From Plazaster borealis (taxonomy: Eukaryota > Echinodermata > Asteroidea > Forcipulatida > Labidiasteridae), in assembly GCA_021014325.1 (NCBI GenBank), contig CM037467.1:10317273-10381272 (forward strand): a DNA stretch of 64,000 nucleotides. The letters run 5' to 3'. Under the pieces are notes generated by a model. The model searched no databases and was not told where the DNA came from. It saw nothing but the letters and a program-made list of their open reading frames with translations. Positions 11,701-23,900 of the stretch are shown here, one piece after another. Positions within the stretch are counted from its first letter, which is position 1; every line of letters begins with the position of its first letter. A program made the translations under genes and the position numbers.

Positions 11701-13225
11701 AATATATGTCATTTTAGACCAAAATGCAAGGCTTACCCCTTGTGTTTTTAACCAATTTTAGCCCATTTTTGACCAAAATGTGTTTTTATCTTATTTCATC
11801 TCATTTTAGACCAAAATGTAAGACTTACCCCTTGTGTGTTCAATCAATTTTAGCCAATTTTTGACCCTTGTGTTTTTAACCACTTTTAGCACATTTTTGA
11901 CCAAAATGCGAGGCTTATCCCTTGTGTTTTTATCAAATTTCATCATTTGAGCAAAATGCAAGGCTTAACCCCCATGTTTTTATCCAATTTCATGTCATTT
12001 TTGAGCAAAATGCAAGGCTTACCCCTTGTGACTTATATCTCAAATTCAGCTCATATTTTTACCAAAATGCAAGACTAACTACCCCTTGTGTTTTATCCAA
12101 TTTCATGTGATTTTATAGACCAAAATGCAAGACTTACCCCTTGTGTTTTTATCCAATTTCATGTCATTTTAGACCAAAATGCAAGGCTTACCCCTTGTGT
12201 TTTTACCCAATTTCAGCCCATTTTTCTTTTTGACCAAAATGCAAGGCTTACCCCTTGTTTTTTTATCTAATTTCATCTCATTTTAGACCAAAATGTAAGA
12301 CTTACCCCTTGTGTTTTTAACCAATTTTAGCCCATTTTTGACCAAAATGCAAGGCTTACCCCTTGTGTTTTTATCCAATTTCATGTCATTTTATACCAAA
12401 ATGCAAGGCTTACCCCTTGTGTTTTTATCCAATTTCATGTCATTTTATACCAAAATGCAAGGCTTACCCCTTAAGTTTTTAACCAATTTTAGCCCATTTT
12501 TGACCAAAAGGCATTTTGGTCTAAAATGACATGAAATTGAATAAAAACACAAGTCTTGCATTTTTGTCAAATATGGGCTAAAATTGATTAAAAACACAAA
12601 GTGTAAGTCTTGCATTTTTGGACCATAATGCAAGGCTTACCACTTGTGTTTTTATCCAATTTCATGTCATTTTAGACCAAAATGCAAGACTTACCCCTTG
12701 TGTTTTTTATCCAATTTCATGTCATTTTAGACCAAAATGCAAGACTTACCCCTTGTGTTTTTTATCCAATTTCATGTCATTTTAGACCAAAATGCAAGAC
12801 TTACCCCTTGTGTTTTTATCCAATTTCATGTCATTTTAGACCAAAATGCAAGGCTTACCCCCTGTGTTTTTAACCAATTTCAGCCCATTTTTGACCAAAA
12901 TGCAAGGCTTACCCCCTGTGTTTTTAACCAATTTCATGTCATTTTAGACCAAAATGCAACACTTACCCCTTGTGTTTTTATCTAATTTCATCTCATTTTA
13001 GACCAAAATGTAAGACTTACCCATTGTGTGTTTAACAAACTTTAGCCCATAACTGACCAAAATGCAAGGCTTACCCCTTGTGTTTTTAATCAATTTTAGC
13101 AAATTTTTGACCCTTGTGTTTTTATCAAATTTCATCATTTGAGCAAAATGCAAGGCTTAACCCCCATGTTTTTATCCAATTTCATGTCATTTTTGAGCAA
13201 AATGCAAGGCTTGCCCCTTGTGATT
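5800..13225 (+). repeat. Minisatellite, 54-bp unit, about 7.4 kb (on the order of 135 units)
   Basis: The consensus unit contains CCAATTTCATGTCATTTTAG, ACCAAAATGCAAGGCTTACC and CCTTGTGTTTTTA. A second unit type substitutes TTTAGCCCATTTTTGACC. Because 54 is divisible by 3, long open frames of an 18-residue peptide run through it in all forward frames; they are by-products. Larger blocks have been duplicated inside it: about 6715-7640 recurs at 8345-9190, and 9985-10290 recurs 593 bp downstream at 10578-10885. Units near 12513-12615 are inverted. Confidence 0.95.
12510..12618 (-). repeat. Inverted units inside the 54-bp minisatellite
   Basis: Here the + strand reads GGTCTAAAATGACATGAAAT and AAGTCTTGCATTTTTG, the reverse complement of the array unit. 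About two units are flipped, then the forward orientation resumes near 12620. Confidence 0.85.
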
Positions 13226-14145
13226 TTACTGATGATGCTTTTATATAACTTGACCCATGATTCGAGCTATATTTAGGGAAATATTAATTCTTGAAAAATA
13301 GGTTTTTACTTAACTATGGCATTACACTCCCTTATCACATCCTCAGACACCTGACGTCATACTTCAAGGCGGGTAAATACCGACATTTAGAACCTGCTGG
13401 CTGCCTACATTACGAAGGACATAACTGAAATAGACTTAAACCTCCCATGACTAGGAAAGTGACTCAAAAGATAAGACAACGCGACTCCAAATAATTCAAG
13501 TTGACACTTCGAATAAGAGAAAAGAATACAATTTTAATTGTCGACTCTCATCTCAACAAATTACAACCACAATTAAACTACTACAAATAAATATTTACAC
13601 AATGAAAGTAAAGTCCTGTTTCAACTACAGATGGAAAACAAATGAGTTTGATACCGGTATCAACATAAGCTGTGGTGCTTATAGTCATGCCCATTGAAAG
13701 TTCAGAGATCTGAAGGCCTGCAAGGGGGAGGCTCGACAGCTTGGTCGACGCGCTCTGCCTGTGGTAGACAGAAACGCAGTCACCGCTGGCAAGTAGCCCA
13801 CGGGAGTTGGCCTTCCTACATGTAGGTGAAATCCTCAGGTCATGGCAGTCAGATCTCAGGAACCGTTGATGCATTGGATCAGACAGTATTAGGCACCGGT
13901 CATCAACTAAGATGGTCCCACAGCAGGAGCGGGGAGGTGGTGAGTGCCTGTAGAGACCCTCGGTAGAACCCCTCGATCATCCGGTCATGTTGGGCGTGGC
14001 TGGAGAGCAACAGCTCACTACGACATTCAGCACCAAGTGGAAAATGAGCTCTGACACGATTTAGGGCATGCTCCCGTATTTAACCAACTATGTAACATTG
14101 TTAACATAATTAACACTCTACAGCTACAACTAACTTTACTTAAAA
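13226..14145. other. Unassigned sequence between minisatellite and SINE
   Basis: After a diverged copy of the array's flanking unit (13229-13300) the sequence is unique by eye. It contains a 97-residue minus-strand open frame (13581-13874) with no recognised motif. It may be part of the 3' untranslated or downstream region of the NIK-like gene, or an old element. Confidence 0.3.
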
Positions 14146-14575
14146 TAATAATATTAATAATAATGATAATAATAATAATGGCTTCTTATAAAGCGCTCAA
14201 ATCCGTCACTCAGTGACACTCATGGTGCTCCAACATTCAGTATTTTTCCTGAAAGGTATGCGGAGCTACGTTTTTATGGTATGATACCTTTTTCCTTTAA
14301 ACATCACACCATATAATGGTTTACAAGGTGCTGTGGCGTAATATGCAGCCAACAAACCAGGAACACCGGGGCGAACCCCTTCTCTTTTACGATAAGTACA
14401 CTGGGTTCTTTTACGTGCATTACACAACGCACGAGACCTACGGCTTTACGTCCCATTCGAAGGACGCAGCAATAATGGTTAAGTGTCTTGCTTAAGGGCA
14501 CAAGTGTCACAACCGGGACTCGAACCCACACTCTGCTGATCAGAAACACCAGAGGATGTATTATTCTGGACACTT
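14146..14575 (-). mobile_element. tRNA-Leu-derived SINE
   Basis: On the - strand it reads from a tRNA-like head (truncated here, with GTGTTTCTGATCAGCAGAGT and GGGTTCGAGTCCCGGTTGT) through a shared body with TTACGTCCCATTCGAAGG to a tail of TTATTATTATT repeats, seen as AATAATAATAATGGC on the + strand. It lies downstream of the NIK-like stop codon and may be in its 3' UTR. Confidence 0.85.
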
Positions 14576-14684
14576 TCTTGAATGAAGCTTTCCCGCAATG
14601 TCTTCTTCACCAATAGAGGGGGCTATCATAATAAAATAAACATGGCCTTTTCAAACAGAGTGTGGCCAAATGTTCAAATGGCGG

Positions 14685-14785
14685 ATGCGGCTGTTGCTTA
14701 GGGTGTTGCTTAGGGCAGCCCATGCTTCAATGTATGTTGACTTGGTAATCCAGCCGCAGCCACTAATTCAGAAACGGCCTGCTAT
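14685..14785. repeat. Partial copy of a terminal-inverted-repeat element related to 20745-20886
   Basis: The segment GGCGGATGCGGCTG, GTTGCTTAGGGTGTTGC and AATCCAGCCGCAGCCA resembles the fuller element inside the NIK-like gene near 20745. Confidence 0.45.
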
Positions 14786-14799
14786 CATCTGGTGTCACT

Positions 14800-14967
14800 T
14801 TATCTGCCGCTAATACGACCGTCGCTGTTGATGCGCCACAGCCAGTTCAGGCAGCTGTCTGGCGCGGGTACGGCCTTCAACTGGAACTCCCCGTTGTGTA
14901 GGGAATCCTCATGGTCGAGATTGAGCCCATTTTTCCACTGGACCAGGGTGAATGGCGTTGGTACGCT
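14800..14967 (-). CDS. MAP3K14: NIK-like exon 16 (terminal)
   Basis: Minus-strand acceptor CTCTATGCAG, phase 0. It encodes SVPTPFTLVQWKNGLNLD and then NWLWRINSDGRISGR before TAA at 14802-14800. The pattern SxP..FTLV..xG and the Trp-x-Trp-Arg close to the end is what identifies the gene as NIK-like. Confidence 0.88.
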   Translation of the reverse strand, partial: SVPTPFTLVQWKNGLNLDHEDSLHNGEFQLKAVPAPDSCLNWLWRINSDGRISGR

Positions 14968-17900
14968 CTGCATAGAGACGACATTATACCACACATTCAG
15001 TATTATCATTGTACAGTGAAAAAAAGAGAGGAAGACAAAAACTGGAATTCCATGGAGGCCATGGCCTCTGTTGCCCCTGGGCCCAATTTCATAGAGCTGG
15101 TTAAGCAGAAAATACTAATTATCAGTTGTCTGCTAAGCAGAAATCAGCAGGATACCAGTCACAAATTGTACATGTTACATGGTAGTTTGGCTGGTAACCT
15201 TACTCTGGTAAGCATCATTTTGTTGTGCTTAGCTACTGTTATGTTTAAGCAGCTCTGTGAAATTAGGCCCTGGTCTTGACCTTGGTGCCCCTTGAAAAAT
15301 TTTCAAAAGGCTTTAAGAATTTTCCAATAGAAGCTCCCTTTGCAAAACTACAATTGGCCTTGCCCTCTGAAAGATGAAACTCCAGGCCTGATAACCTGGT
15401 ACCACAGCTTAAGAAGAGAATATTGCTTAACAACTTCCGGCTGAGCAAAAAGTTAGCGGAAACCAATCACAAATGGTACATGTGAAATGGTATTTTCGCT
15501 AGTTACTTTTAATGTTCAGCAAAATTTTGTTGTGCTTGGCTAATTTACATGCTTAAGCAGCTCTATAAAATTAGGCCCAGGTGTTGGTACATCCTACACT
15601 GAAAAAAATAATAAATAATAGTTCTACACTCTCGACCCCCCCCCCCCCCCAAGAAGATTTTAAAAGTTTTGTACCTTTGAGAGCGTTGTTCGTGCCACAT
15701 CACTGACCCGAAATCCAGATGAACCTTTCATTTTGATCGGGTCCAGGTCCAAGCTATTGGTGAAGACCGTCACAGACGTCTCTGCAACGTACAACCACAA
15801 AAAGACAAAATAAACTTCATGGCTTCAAGCTCACTTATTGCAACGTTCCTACCAGTACCAATCCTCTTGAGAAACAGTCTGCTCTAATGTCCAGATGAAA
15901 TAATCTGGAAGAGGCTTCAAGCTCACTGATTGCAATAAATCCTACCAGTACCAATCCTCCCGAGAAACCCAAGAAAACAGTCCGCTCTAAAGTCCAGATA
16001 AAATAAACTAGAAGAGGCTTCAAGCTCACTGATTGCAATGTTCCTACCAGGACCAATCCTCCCGAGTATTTAAACCTGCTAACTCCAAATTAACGTGCTA
16101 ATACTCTACCAAATCAGGGGGAGGGGTGCCAGTCAAAAACCGCACAACCTGTAACTGCCGCACAGCCAGGGATCACAACCAAGTTTACAATACAACTTGG
16201 GAAGCAACAGAAGAGGGATCACCTTAGAGGCAGGGTGTACTTTTGGTAATTACTCGACAAGTTAATGACCATAAAAACTTACTTGGTAAAGAGCACTGGT
16301 GAGCTGTTAATATTATAAAACATTGTTAGAAACGATACCCTTTGAAGTATTGTAGCTTAAGAGAAAGGGGTAATTTGTTACCCAAAAATTTGAATCTGAG
16401 ATGGCTTCAGGCATGAAATCTTTCTCAGGCATCAGAAAGCACACAATGCTATGCAACAAGGGTGTTTTTTTTCTTTCATTATTTTCTTGCAACTTTGTTG
16501 ACCAATTAAGCCCAAATGTTCACAGGTTTGTTATTTTATGCATAATGTTGGGATACACCAAAATAAGGGACTGGACTTTGACAATTACCAAAAGTATACC
16601 CTCCCTTTAGTTTCAAATATCAAGTAATAATGAACAGTCCCAATGTGAATAACATCATATTTACAGTCTTTGTTTTCGTACGAAGTATTCAGTTGGTTAT
16701 ACTTACTGAGGGAGTTGTAGGTGCTGGAGCAAATGTCTGCAGAAGCCCCCGGGGTGCTGGACCGAAAACCAGAGGTTTTGTTTCCTCTGGCGCCAAAACC
16801 ACTGGAGGCTCTATTTGGAATGGAGCCACTGGCGGCCTGAAGAGAAGAAACACGATAATAGTACGCAGTTCTTATGTAGCGCTTTATACCACACTCGTCT
16901 CAGGGGCTCATTGTTATTTATAAAACCACAAGGGAAACTGACTGGGTAAATTTGTTAAAATGACTTTGGGTTGCACAAAGACAAATTGACTAGAGGAGGG
17001 ATTTGAACGAACTACCTCCGGTTTAACGTGCAGCCGCTCTACCAACTGAGCAATGTCGCTAGATAACTCAGTTGAGAAAGCGCCGGCAAGGCTGGGGAGA
17101 TGACAAAGAAAAAAATTAAACGGGATTCCCAAGACGTTAGTGAGAGCTAGTCAAGTTGGTTAAATCATGGCGCAAGAGGAAACCGCTATAATGAATTACC
17201 AGCGAGCGTACATACGCAGAGCTGCCAACATTTGCATCGTTTTTCTAAAATTGCATTCAAAATGATAGGGACAAAGTTTTCATAATCAGGAAGATTGTCA
17301 AATTTGTTCACCAGAACATGGGAAGATTGGTTTATTTTCAGGGAAATTTCTGCAGAATCAGGGAAAGTTGACAATCCACTATCATCACCGACGTCTTGGG
17401 CCAAGACTACCCTTACATAGTTCTACTCACCGAGTCATAGACAGTCCGTGAGGACCGTTCCACTAAACCGACGTTCAACTCTTGATGGAAACTCTCCGGA
17501 AGCTCCAGCGAGTGTTCTGCAAAATCAAAAACATTCATGAGGAGAACTGTTACTTTCCTAAACAGGAACGAAGTGAACAAAGTGAAACACAACAGACCAA
17601 TCCAATGGGTTCCTCCCCATTCATGCGACTGACCAATCACAACCAAGATAACTCCTCCCCATTTATGCGACTGACCAATCAAGATAACTCCTCCCCATTC
17701 ATGCCACTGACCAATCACAACCAAGTTTAAACCTCCCCATTCATGCGACTGACCAATCACAACCAAGATAACTCCTCCCCATTCATGTAACTGACCAATC
17801 ACAACCAAGATAACTCCTCCCCATTCATGCGACTGACCAATAAAGATTACTCTTCCCCATTCATACGACTGGCCAATCACAACCAAGATTACTCACTCAA

Positions 17901-20900
17901 AAGTCTGACACCTTGACTTCCCAAGTTGTTTAAGCTTGCACATTGTTTTTATCTCTTCTAGCTCCAAAGCAGCAGTATGTTTTAAGTGGACTTTCACCTC
18001 AAAATCAAAATTGTATGTCAATGTCATTTCATAGGCATCAGTAATGAGGAACCTAACCCTTTGAGTGACATACATGTGTAAGTTAAAGGCAAATTTGGAG
18101 CTGTCAACAAAAATAAAAAATACTGCGTAAAAATTGTAACTACAAATTTAGCTCAACGCTGTTCTTGAGACCTGCTGACGACGCTCGAGTCAAACCACAT
18201 AAAACAGGCCTCGTTTCTGATCGAATGTCATCACAGACGGAATACCAGCTTTTATGCAAATTGGTAGCTATGAATATTCAGAGACGAGCATGAGTACTCA
18301 AATCAAAGAGGGAAAAGCTTTTCGTTTACCATGTTGGTTCCCCGGCTGGTCTTGGATGAAGCTGAGAGCTGCCTGGCTGTTGACTGGAGACATGCTCTTG
18401 GAAAGTACACGCAGCTCCTGAACACCCAGTAGTGGACCTGCAGGATAGGCAGCGAGGCTGGTACCTTCTCCGATGTCCTTCTTGGCCGGGGCACCGTCAA
18501 TTTCGTCTGGACCAGGTGCTTGCATGTCCATGTTGCAATCAGGTCCATATCCAAATAGTGGACCTGCAGAATTGGCAGCGAGGCTGGTGCTTTCTCCGAT
18601 GTCCTTATTGGCCGGGGCGCCGTCCCTTTCGACAGGACCAGGTGCTTGCATGTCCATGTTGCAATCAGGTCCATATCCAAATAGTGGACCTGCAGAATTG
18701 GCAGCGAGGCTGGTGCTTTCTCCGATGTCCTTATTGGCCGGGGCGCCGTCCCTTTCGACAGGACCAGGTGCTTGCATGTCCATCTTGCAATCAGGTCCAG
18801 GTCCGTACATGTCTAAATCAAGTTCGGACAGGTATGAACCAGGCCCGTACAGGTCTTCATCGCCATCTGGTTGTCTGGGTGGCTCTTCAAGGTTACTGAG
18901 AGGTGAGTGTAAATACAACAAATTTTCAACTTGCTACACAAAACAGTGACCTTGTGCATTCCAGTTCATCTCCCGGCAGGCATGATATCGTCACTATTGA
19001 CATGAGGAGCCATATATTGTGCATTTTTTTCTTAATTTCAGCTTAAAGGTAGATACTCTAAAAATTAATGACCACAAAAACTTACTTGGTGAAAAGCACA
19101 GCAGCTGTTGATAGTATAAACTATTTTGAGAAAGGATTCCCTTCGAAGTAATATCGTCTGGAAAATTTGTCACCCAAATAATTGTTCACCCATTCGAATC
19201 TGAGAAACGATTCATGCATAAATCGTTTCTCAGATTTCTGAGGTTGATGTCAGTTCATTAAGGCTGCAGCCAGAGATGCGGTTGGTACCCGCTGTCACCC
19301 TCAAGAAGTGGATGGATTCAACATGTAAAAATACCGTGACAGTTCACTTGCTAATTTCTCAGCAACTAGACACTGTAGTCAGCTGAAATTTTCACATGTG
19401 ACTTTCATTGCATCTTTCATGATAGTTTTGCAAATAAATCAGCATTACATTGACACCAACCAACCTATGACCCTACCTTTAAACTAAACTGCTTTCAGAA
19501 AAAAAAAGTGAACAAGTTTCTTCACACATTCACCACAACACCAGGAACTGGATTAGGTTCATTCAAAGCTATTTACTTGAACAAATAAATACAAATGTCT
19601 TGAGCCACATAATCTTTGTGCCATCTTGTAACCTACAACCCATGTGACATTTCATTTCATTCACAATTATGACCCCACTTTGACCTTCCTTTCAGTCCAA
19701 ACAAGAACTAAATATTCCTATGCTTTCAAAGAGTCTACAATCAATATGATACAGAATTTTTTTGATATGATTTTGGTGTCTGGAATTATCAATGAGTCCA
19801 AGGTTTCAAAAATAGGTGGGCTGACGTCACCGTGTATTAGAGCGCCCTCTAGTGACAGGTTTGAAAAATGTCATAATTCTATACCCGCTTTCATATTGGT
19901 ATTGGAGTAAGTGACACACTGTATTGTAAGCTGATGACTAAACTGAGTTGCACATTGCAGTTACTGAACTACATCATGTTCAAGAGAACAGTCGTATGTC
20001 CTGAACCATTATGTCAAGAATTAAACAAATTACTTGCTATCTTGTAGGTCTTAACTGAAGAACTATTCACCTTAACAGCTGTAAGTTTGTCCAAAGGATA
20101 GCCACATAGTTTTTGTGTACCTGTGTCTGTGTTTTTGCCTGCAATTTGCTCTGCTGTATAACATTAAAATAACCAAATGAAGAAAATCCTGAAATCGGGA
20201 AGTTGGAGTTGTTTAAACTCAATGCAACATGATCATTTTGATAAAGCATTTTCTAGAAACCAAGACTTCTAGAACCAAGTTCAATGTATTTCGTGTGAAC
20301 CCTGACCTCAGCAGGATAACCTTTGATCCCCCCAGCAGGATGACCTTTGATCCCCCCCCAACAAAAATTACCTTTTCGGAGGATTCTGCTCTGCATTGTC
20401 TACATCATAGAGCGTGGTTATATCCAGGCTATCATCTTGGGAGACAAGATTGCCAGATTGGTTGAACGGGCGAAAGTCCTCTGTCTGTGGTCCTCTTGGA
20501 GTGCATGGAGTAACAGGCTCCTGGCAGATGGCTTTTGGGATACCAAAGGGAGCTTCAGGTGCTGGGTTCAGCTCCTCCTCGATGGCCCGCACATTGAAAA
20601 GCTCATCCACTACACAGGAGGGAAAAAATGAGCGCAAAGAGTCGTTGGTGCAAGATTACGAAATGGATCTCAAGACACAATAAGATTCATCTGACCCCAT
20701 CAATTTCTTCACAATCTTTAGGGTGAATTCGCTGCTTTTGATTGAGGCTGTGTCCAAACTGGCTGTAATTGGAGGCAAGGCTACGGCTATGGCTGCTGCT
20801 AAGGGTGTTGCTAAGGACGTCCTATACTTTATCGCACGAGGACCAGCGATCCAGCCGTAGCCGTAGCTACCAATTTGGATACGGCCCAAGGACATTCTTG

Positions 20901-23900
20901 AAACGTATGTTCATTAAGCGGTAATTTGGACATGGCATTAGTTTCATCTCCGTTCAAATCATTGTGAAGGAACTGAGGCTAAAGAGGAGCCAATAGTCTG
21001 GCCCCCTCTTCCGGACAGTGATTGTTACTAGCCATAACTGATGCAGTGGGAGTTATCTTGGTTGTGATTGGTCAGTCGCATGAATGGGGAAGAGTTTCCT
21101 TGGCTGTGATTGGTCAGTCGCATGAATGGGGAGGAGTTAACTTGGTTGTGATTGGTCAGTTGCAATGGGTGACTCACCGAGGTCATGCGGGAAGTTCGCC
21201 AACACTTCAGCTGATGAGGGCCTCTGGCGGAAATCGCTCACGAGCCCAGATGCAATGAACTCATAAACTCTTGGATCTGCATTGGAAGGTACATCCTGCA
21301 GCGGGGGGTCCAGAGCACTTCCAATCTGGTACCCAAATCAGGAGAAATTGTATTATGTTATGAAGCCTTGAGAGGAGTTTGGATACCAAGTTACAAGGTT
21401 TAATGCCGGAACATTTTAGGAGAACAATTGTTGTCTTTACTTGGTTAAAGGGTGTGTACAACGTTGGTAATTGCCAAAGACCTGTATCCAAACTCGATGT
21501 GACCCAACATATACATGAAATAACAGACCTGTGTAAGTTTAAGCTAAATCGGTCTTCGGAGTCATGAGTTATTAAAGTAGATTATAATGATCCACACAAA
21601 TATACCTCGAAATAGTGTGGTTTTCCTTCGTGAACTAACACGGTTCGCCAATTTGTTGAACCAAATTTTTGACTCCACAAAATGGCGGACCTTGTTAGTT
21701 CACTAAGTAAAAAGAAAACCACACAATTTTGAGGTATATTTGTGTGGATCATTATATTCTACTTTTATAACATTTTTCCAACCATATTCATTTCATAACA
21801 AACGCTTTTTATAGCCCTAAGCGCCCGATCCGAAGGCAACGTTTCCCCTTGGCATGGAAAGTTTTGGAACTCCGGTGGTTTGGGTTGAGCAGCTATGAGA
21901 AGTAAGGCCAAGTGCTGTAGCAAGCACTGTCATACTTACGATGAAGATCTTGACACGGACGTTTTTGTACCGTTGGCACCATGGTGGATCTCCACTGATG
22001 GCGCAGATGAGAGTGCAAAATGCACTCCAGACGTCTGCTGTTCCATTGTACGGCTCACTTTCTGCAATTGAGCAAAAAAGTACACTCAAACAAACCATCG
22101 TTAACCACACCCTGCCTGACTTCATGAACGATGGAAATTTATCTGGTGTCTAAATTGATCAGCCGCCACCTAGTAATCCAATGGTTCTCATAGGAAAGCA
22201 TGGGCATATGTAGAAAGTGAGGATGGGCCAGTGAGCAACTAGACTGGTCCCCTGTCTTACAGGTCCAATGATTTTATTGGATACATTGATTTCATTGGAC
22301 AAACGGACAGTGTCGTAAGCTTTCCAAATCTGTGTTTTGATTTGTCCGAAGTGATGTAGTTTGTCAGCTTGCACTTTCGGTCGTCTGCATGCAGCGTGTG
22401 CATGTTTGTTTTATTCCCTATGTGTACAATGTAGGTGTGAATTGACTGAGATCAACTGGCAGGATCCTGCCAGGCGCTCAAGGCCGGTATCTGGCGTTAT
22501 TCACGAGCATCGAGGTGTGACGTCAGATGTTCAGGCTAGGGCATACGGGGGCTCTTTGGTTAAGGGGGTGCAGAGGGGTTGACTTGCCTCAAAAGGCAAA
22601 TAAATAATTTATTGAACTCACAACTGTGCATTTTGTGTAAACACCCCGTGTGGGAAGCAGGAGTTCCAGTAACCTCATTGCAACCAGTTGGCTGCGTAGA
22701 GAAGTTAGAACGCTTGACACAGCTCAAAGCCAAAAGCCAAGTTGCCCGTAAAGATGGCGTCTATCGGGAACTGCCAATAGTGTATTTACTCACTTGCGAT
22801 TTCCGGTGCCATGTAGCACTCTGTTCCTTCCGGTCCTTTGGTCAGCATTAAATCTCTGTCAAGACGCTTGGATTCTCCAAAATCAATCAATCGGATGTGG
22901 TTATCGCCATCGATCAATATGTTTTGGGCTGAAAGAAAATACCAAAACAAAAAGATTTTTAATATCATCCACTGTGGTTTTGAATGATAGATAAACTATG
23001 CAAGCCTGCAATATATCACGTGGTGAATGCATCTACACAGTACAGTCAACCCTCCTACTGTCTGACCATTCAATATCATCCACTGTGGTTTTGAATGATA
23101 GATAAACTATGCAAGCCTGCAATATATCATATGGTGAATGCATCTACACAGTACAGTCAACCCTCCTACTTTCTGACCATTCAATATCATCCACTATGGT
23201 TTTGAGTGAAAGATACACTATGCCAGCCTGCAATATGATATCATGTGGCGATAGTATTTACACAGTACACAGTCAACCCTCCTACTTTCTGACCCTTCAA
23301 TATCATTCACTGTGGTTTTGAGTGACAGATACACTATGCCAGCCAGCAATATGATATCATGTGGAGATAGTATTTACACAGTACACAGTCAACCCTCCTA
23401 CTTTCTTACCATTCAATGTCATCCACTGTGGTTTTGAGTGACAGATACACTAAGCCAGCCTGCAATATATCATGTGGCGATAGTATTTACACAGTACACA
23501 GTCAACCCTCCTACTTTCTGACCATTCAATATCATCCACTCTGGTTTTGAGTGATATGATACACTATACCCGCATGTTTGTCAACCCCGTAGACCGAGGA
23601 CTTCTCTTTGTTCTCCCATTGTTTTTGAAAAGCAAAGGTCCCCATTGGTTTTGTAGAAATAAGGCAAGTGAGGACGTCCTTGCTAAGTTTCAACAGGCAA
23701 CGACCCAACGTCACAAACACACATGTAAACCAATAGATATGTGCCCAATTTCACAGAGCTCTGTAAGCACAAAAAGTAGCCAAGCACAAACAAATTATGC
23801 TCACCAGAATAAGGTTACCAGTGGAAATACCATTCCACACGTACCAATTGCGACTGGTATCCCGCTTATTTTTTGCTTTTTAGCAAAACAGTTTGAAGCA

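Noticed and set aside
7129..12985. Many forward open frames of 60-243 residues with an 18-residue repeat (NARLTPCVF, MQGLPLVFL)
   Set aside because: They follow from a 54-bp unit lacking stops in some frames; several frames are open at once, units vary by indels, and there is no splice or start context.
17413..17886. Minus-strand 157-residue frame (QSHEWGGVILVVIG repeats)
   Set aside because: Most of it is the 41-bp minisatellite; only its 3' part overlaps real exon 13, where a good acceptor at 17517 marks the true boundary.
18432..18949. Plus-strand frames of about 155 residues opposite exon 12
   Set aside because: Antisense shadows of the 126-bp in-frame repeat.
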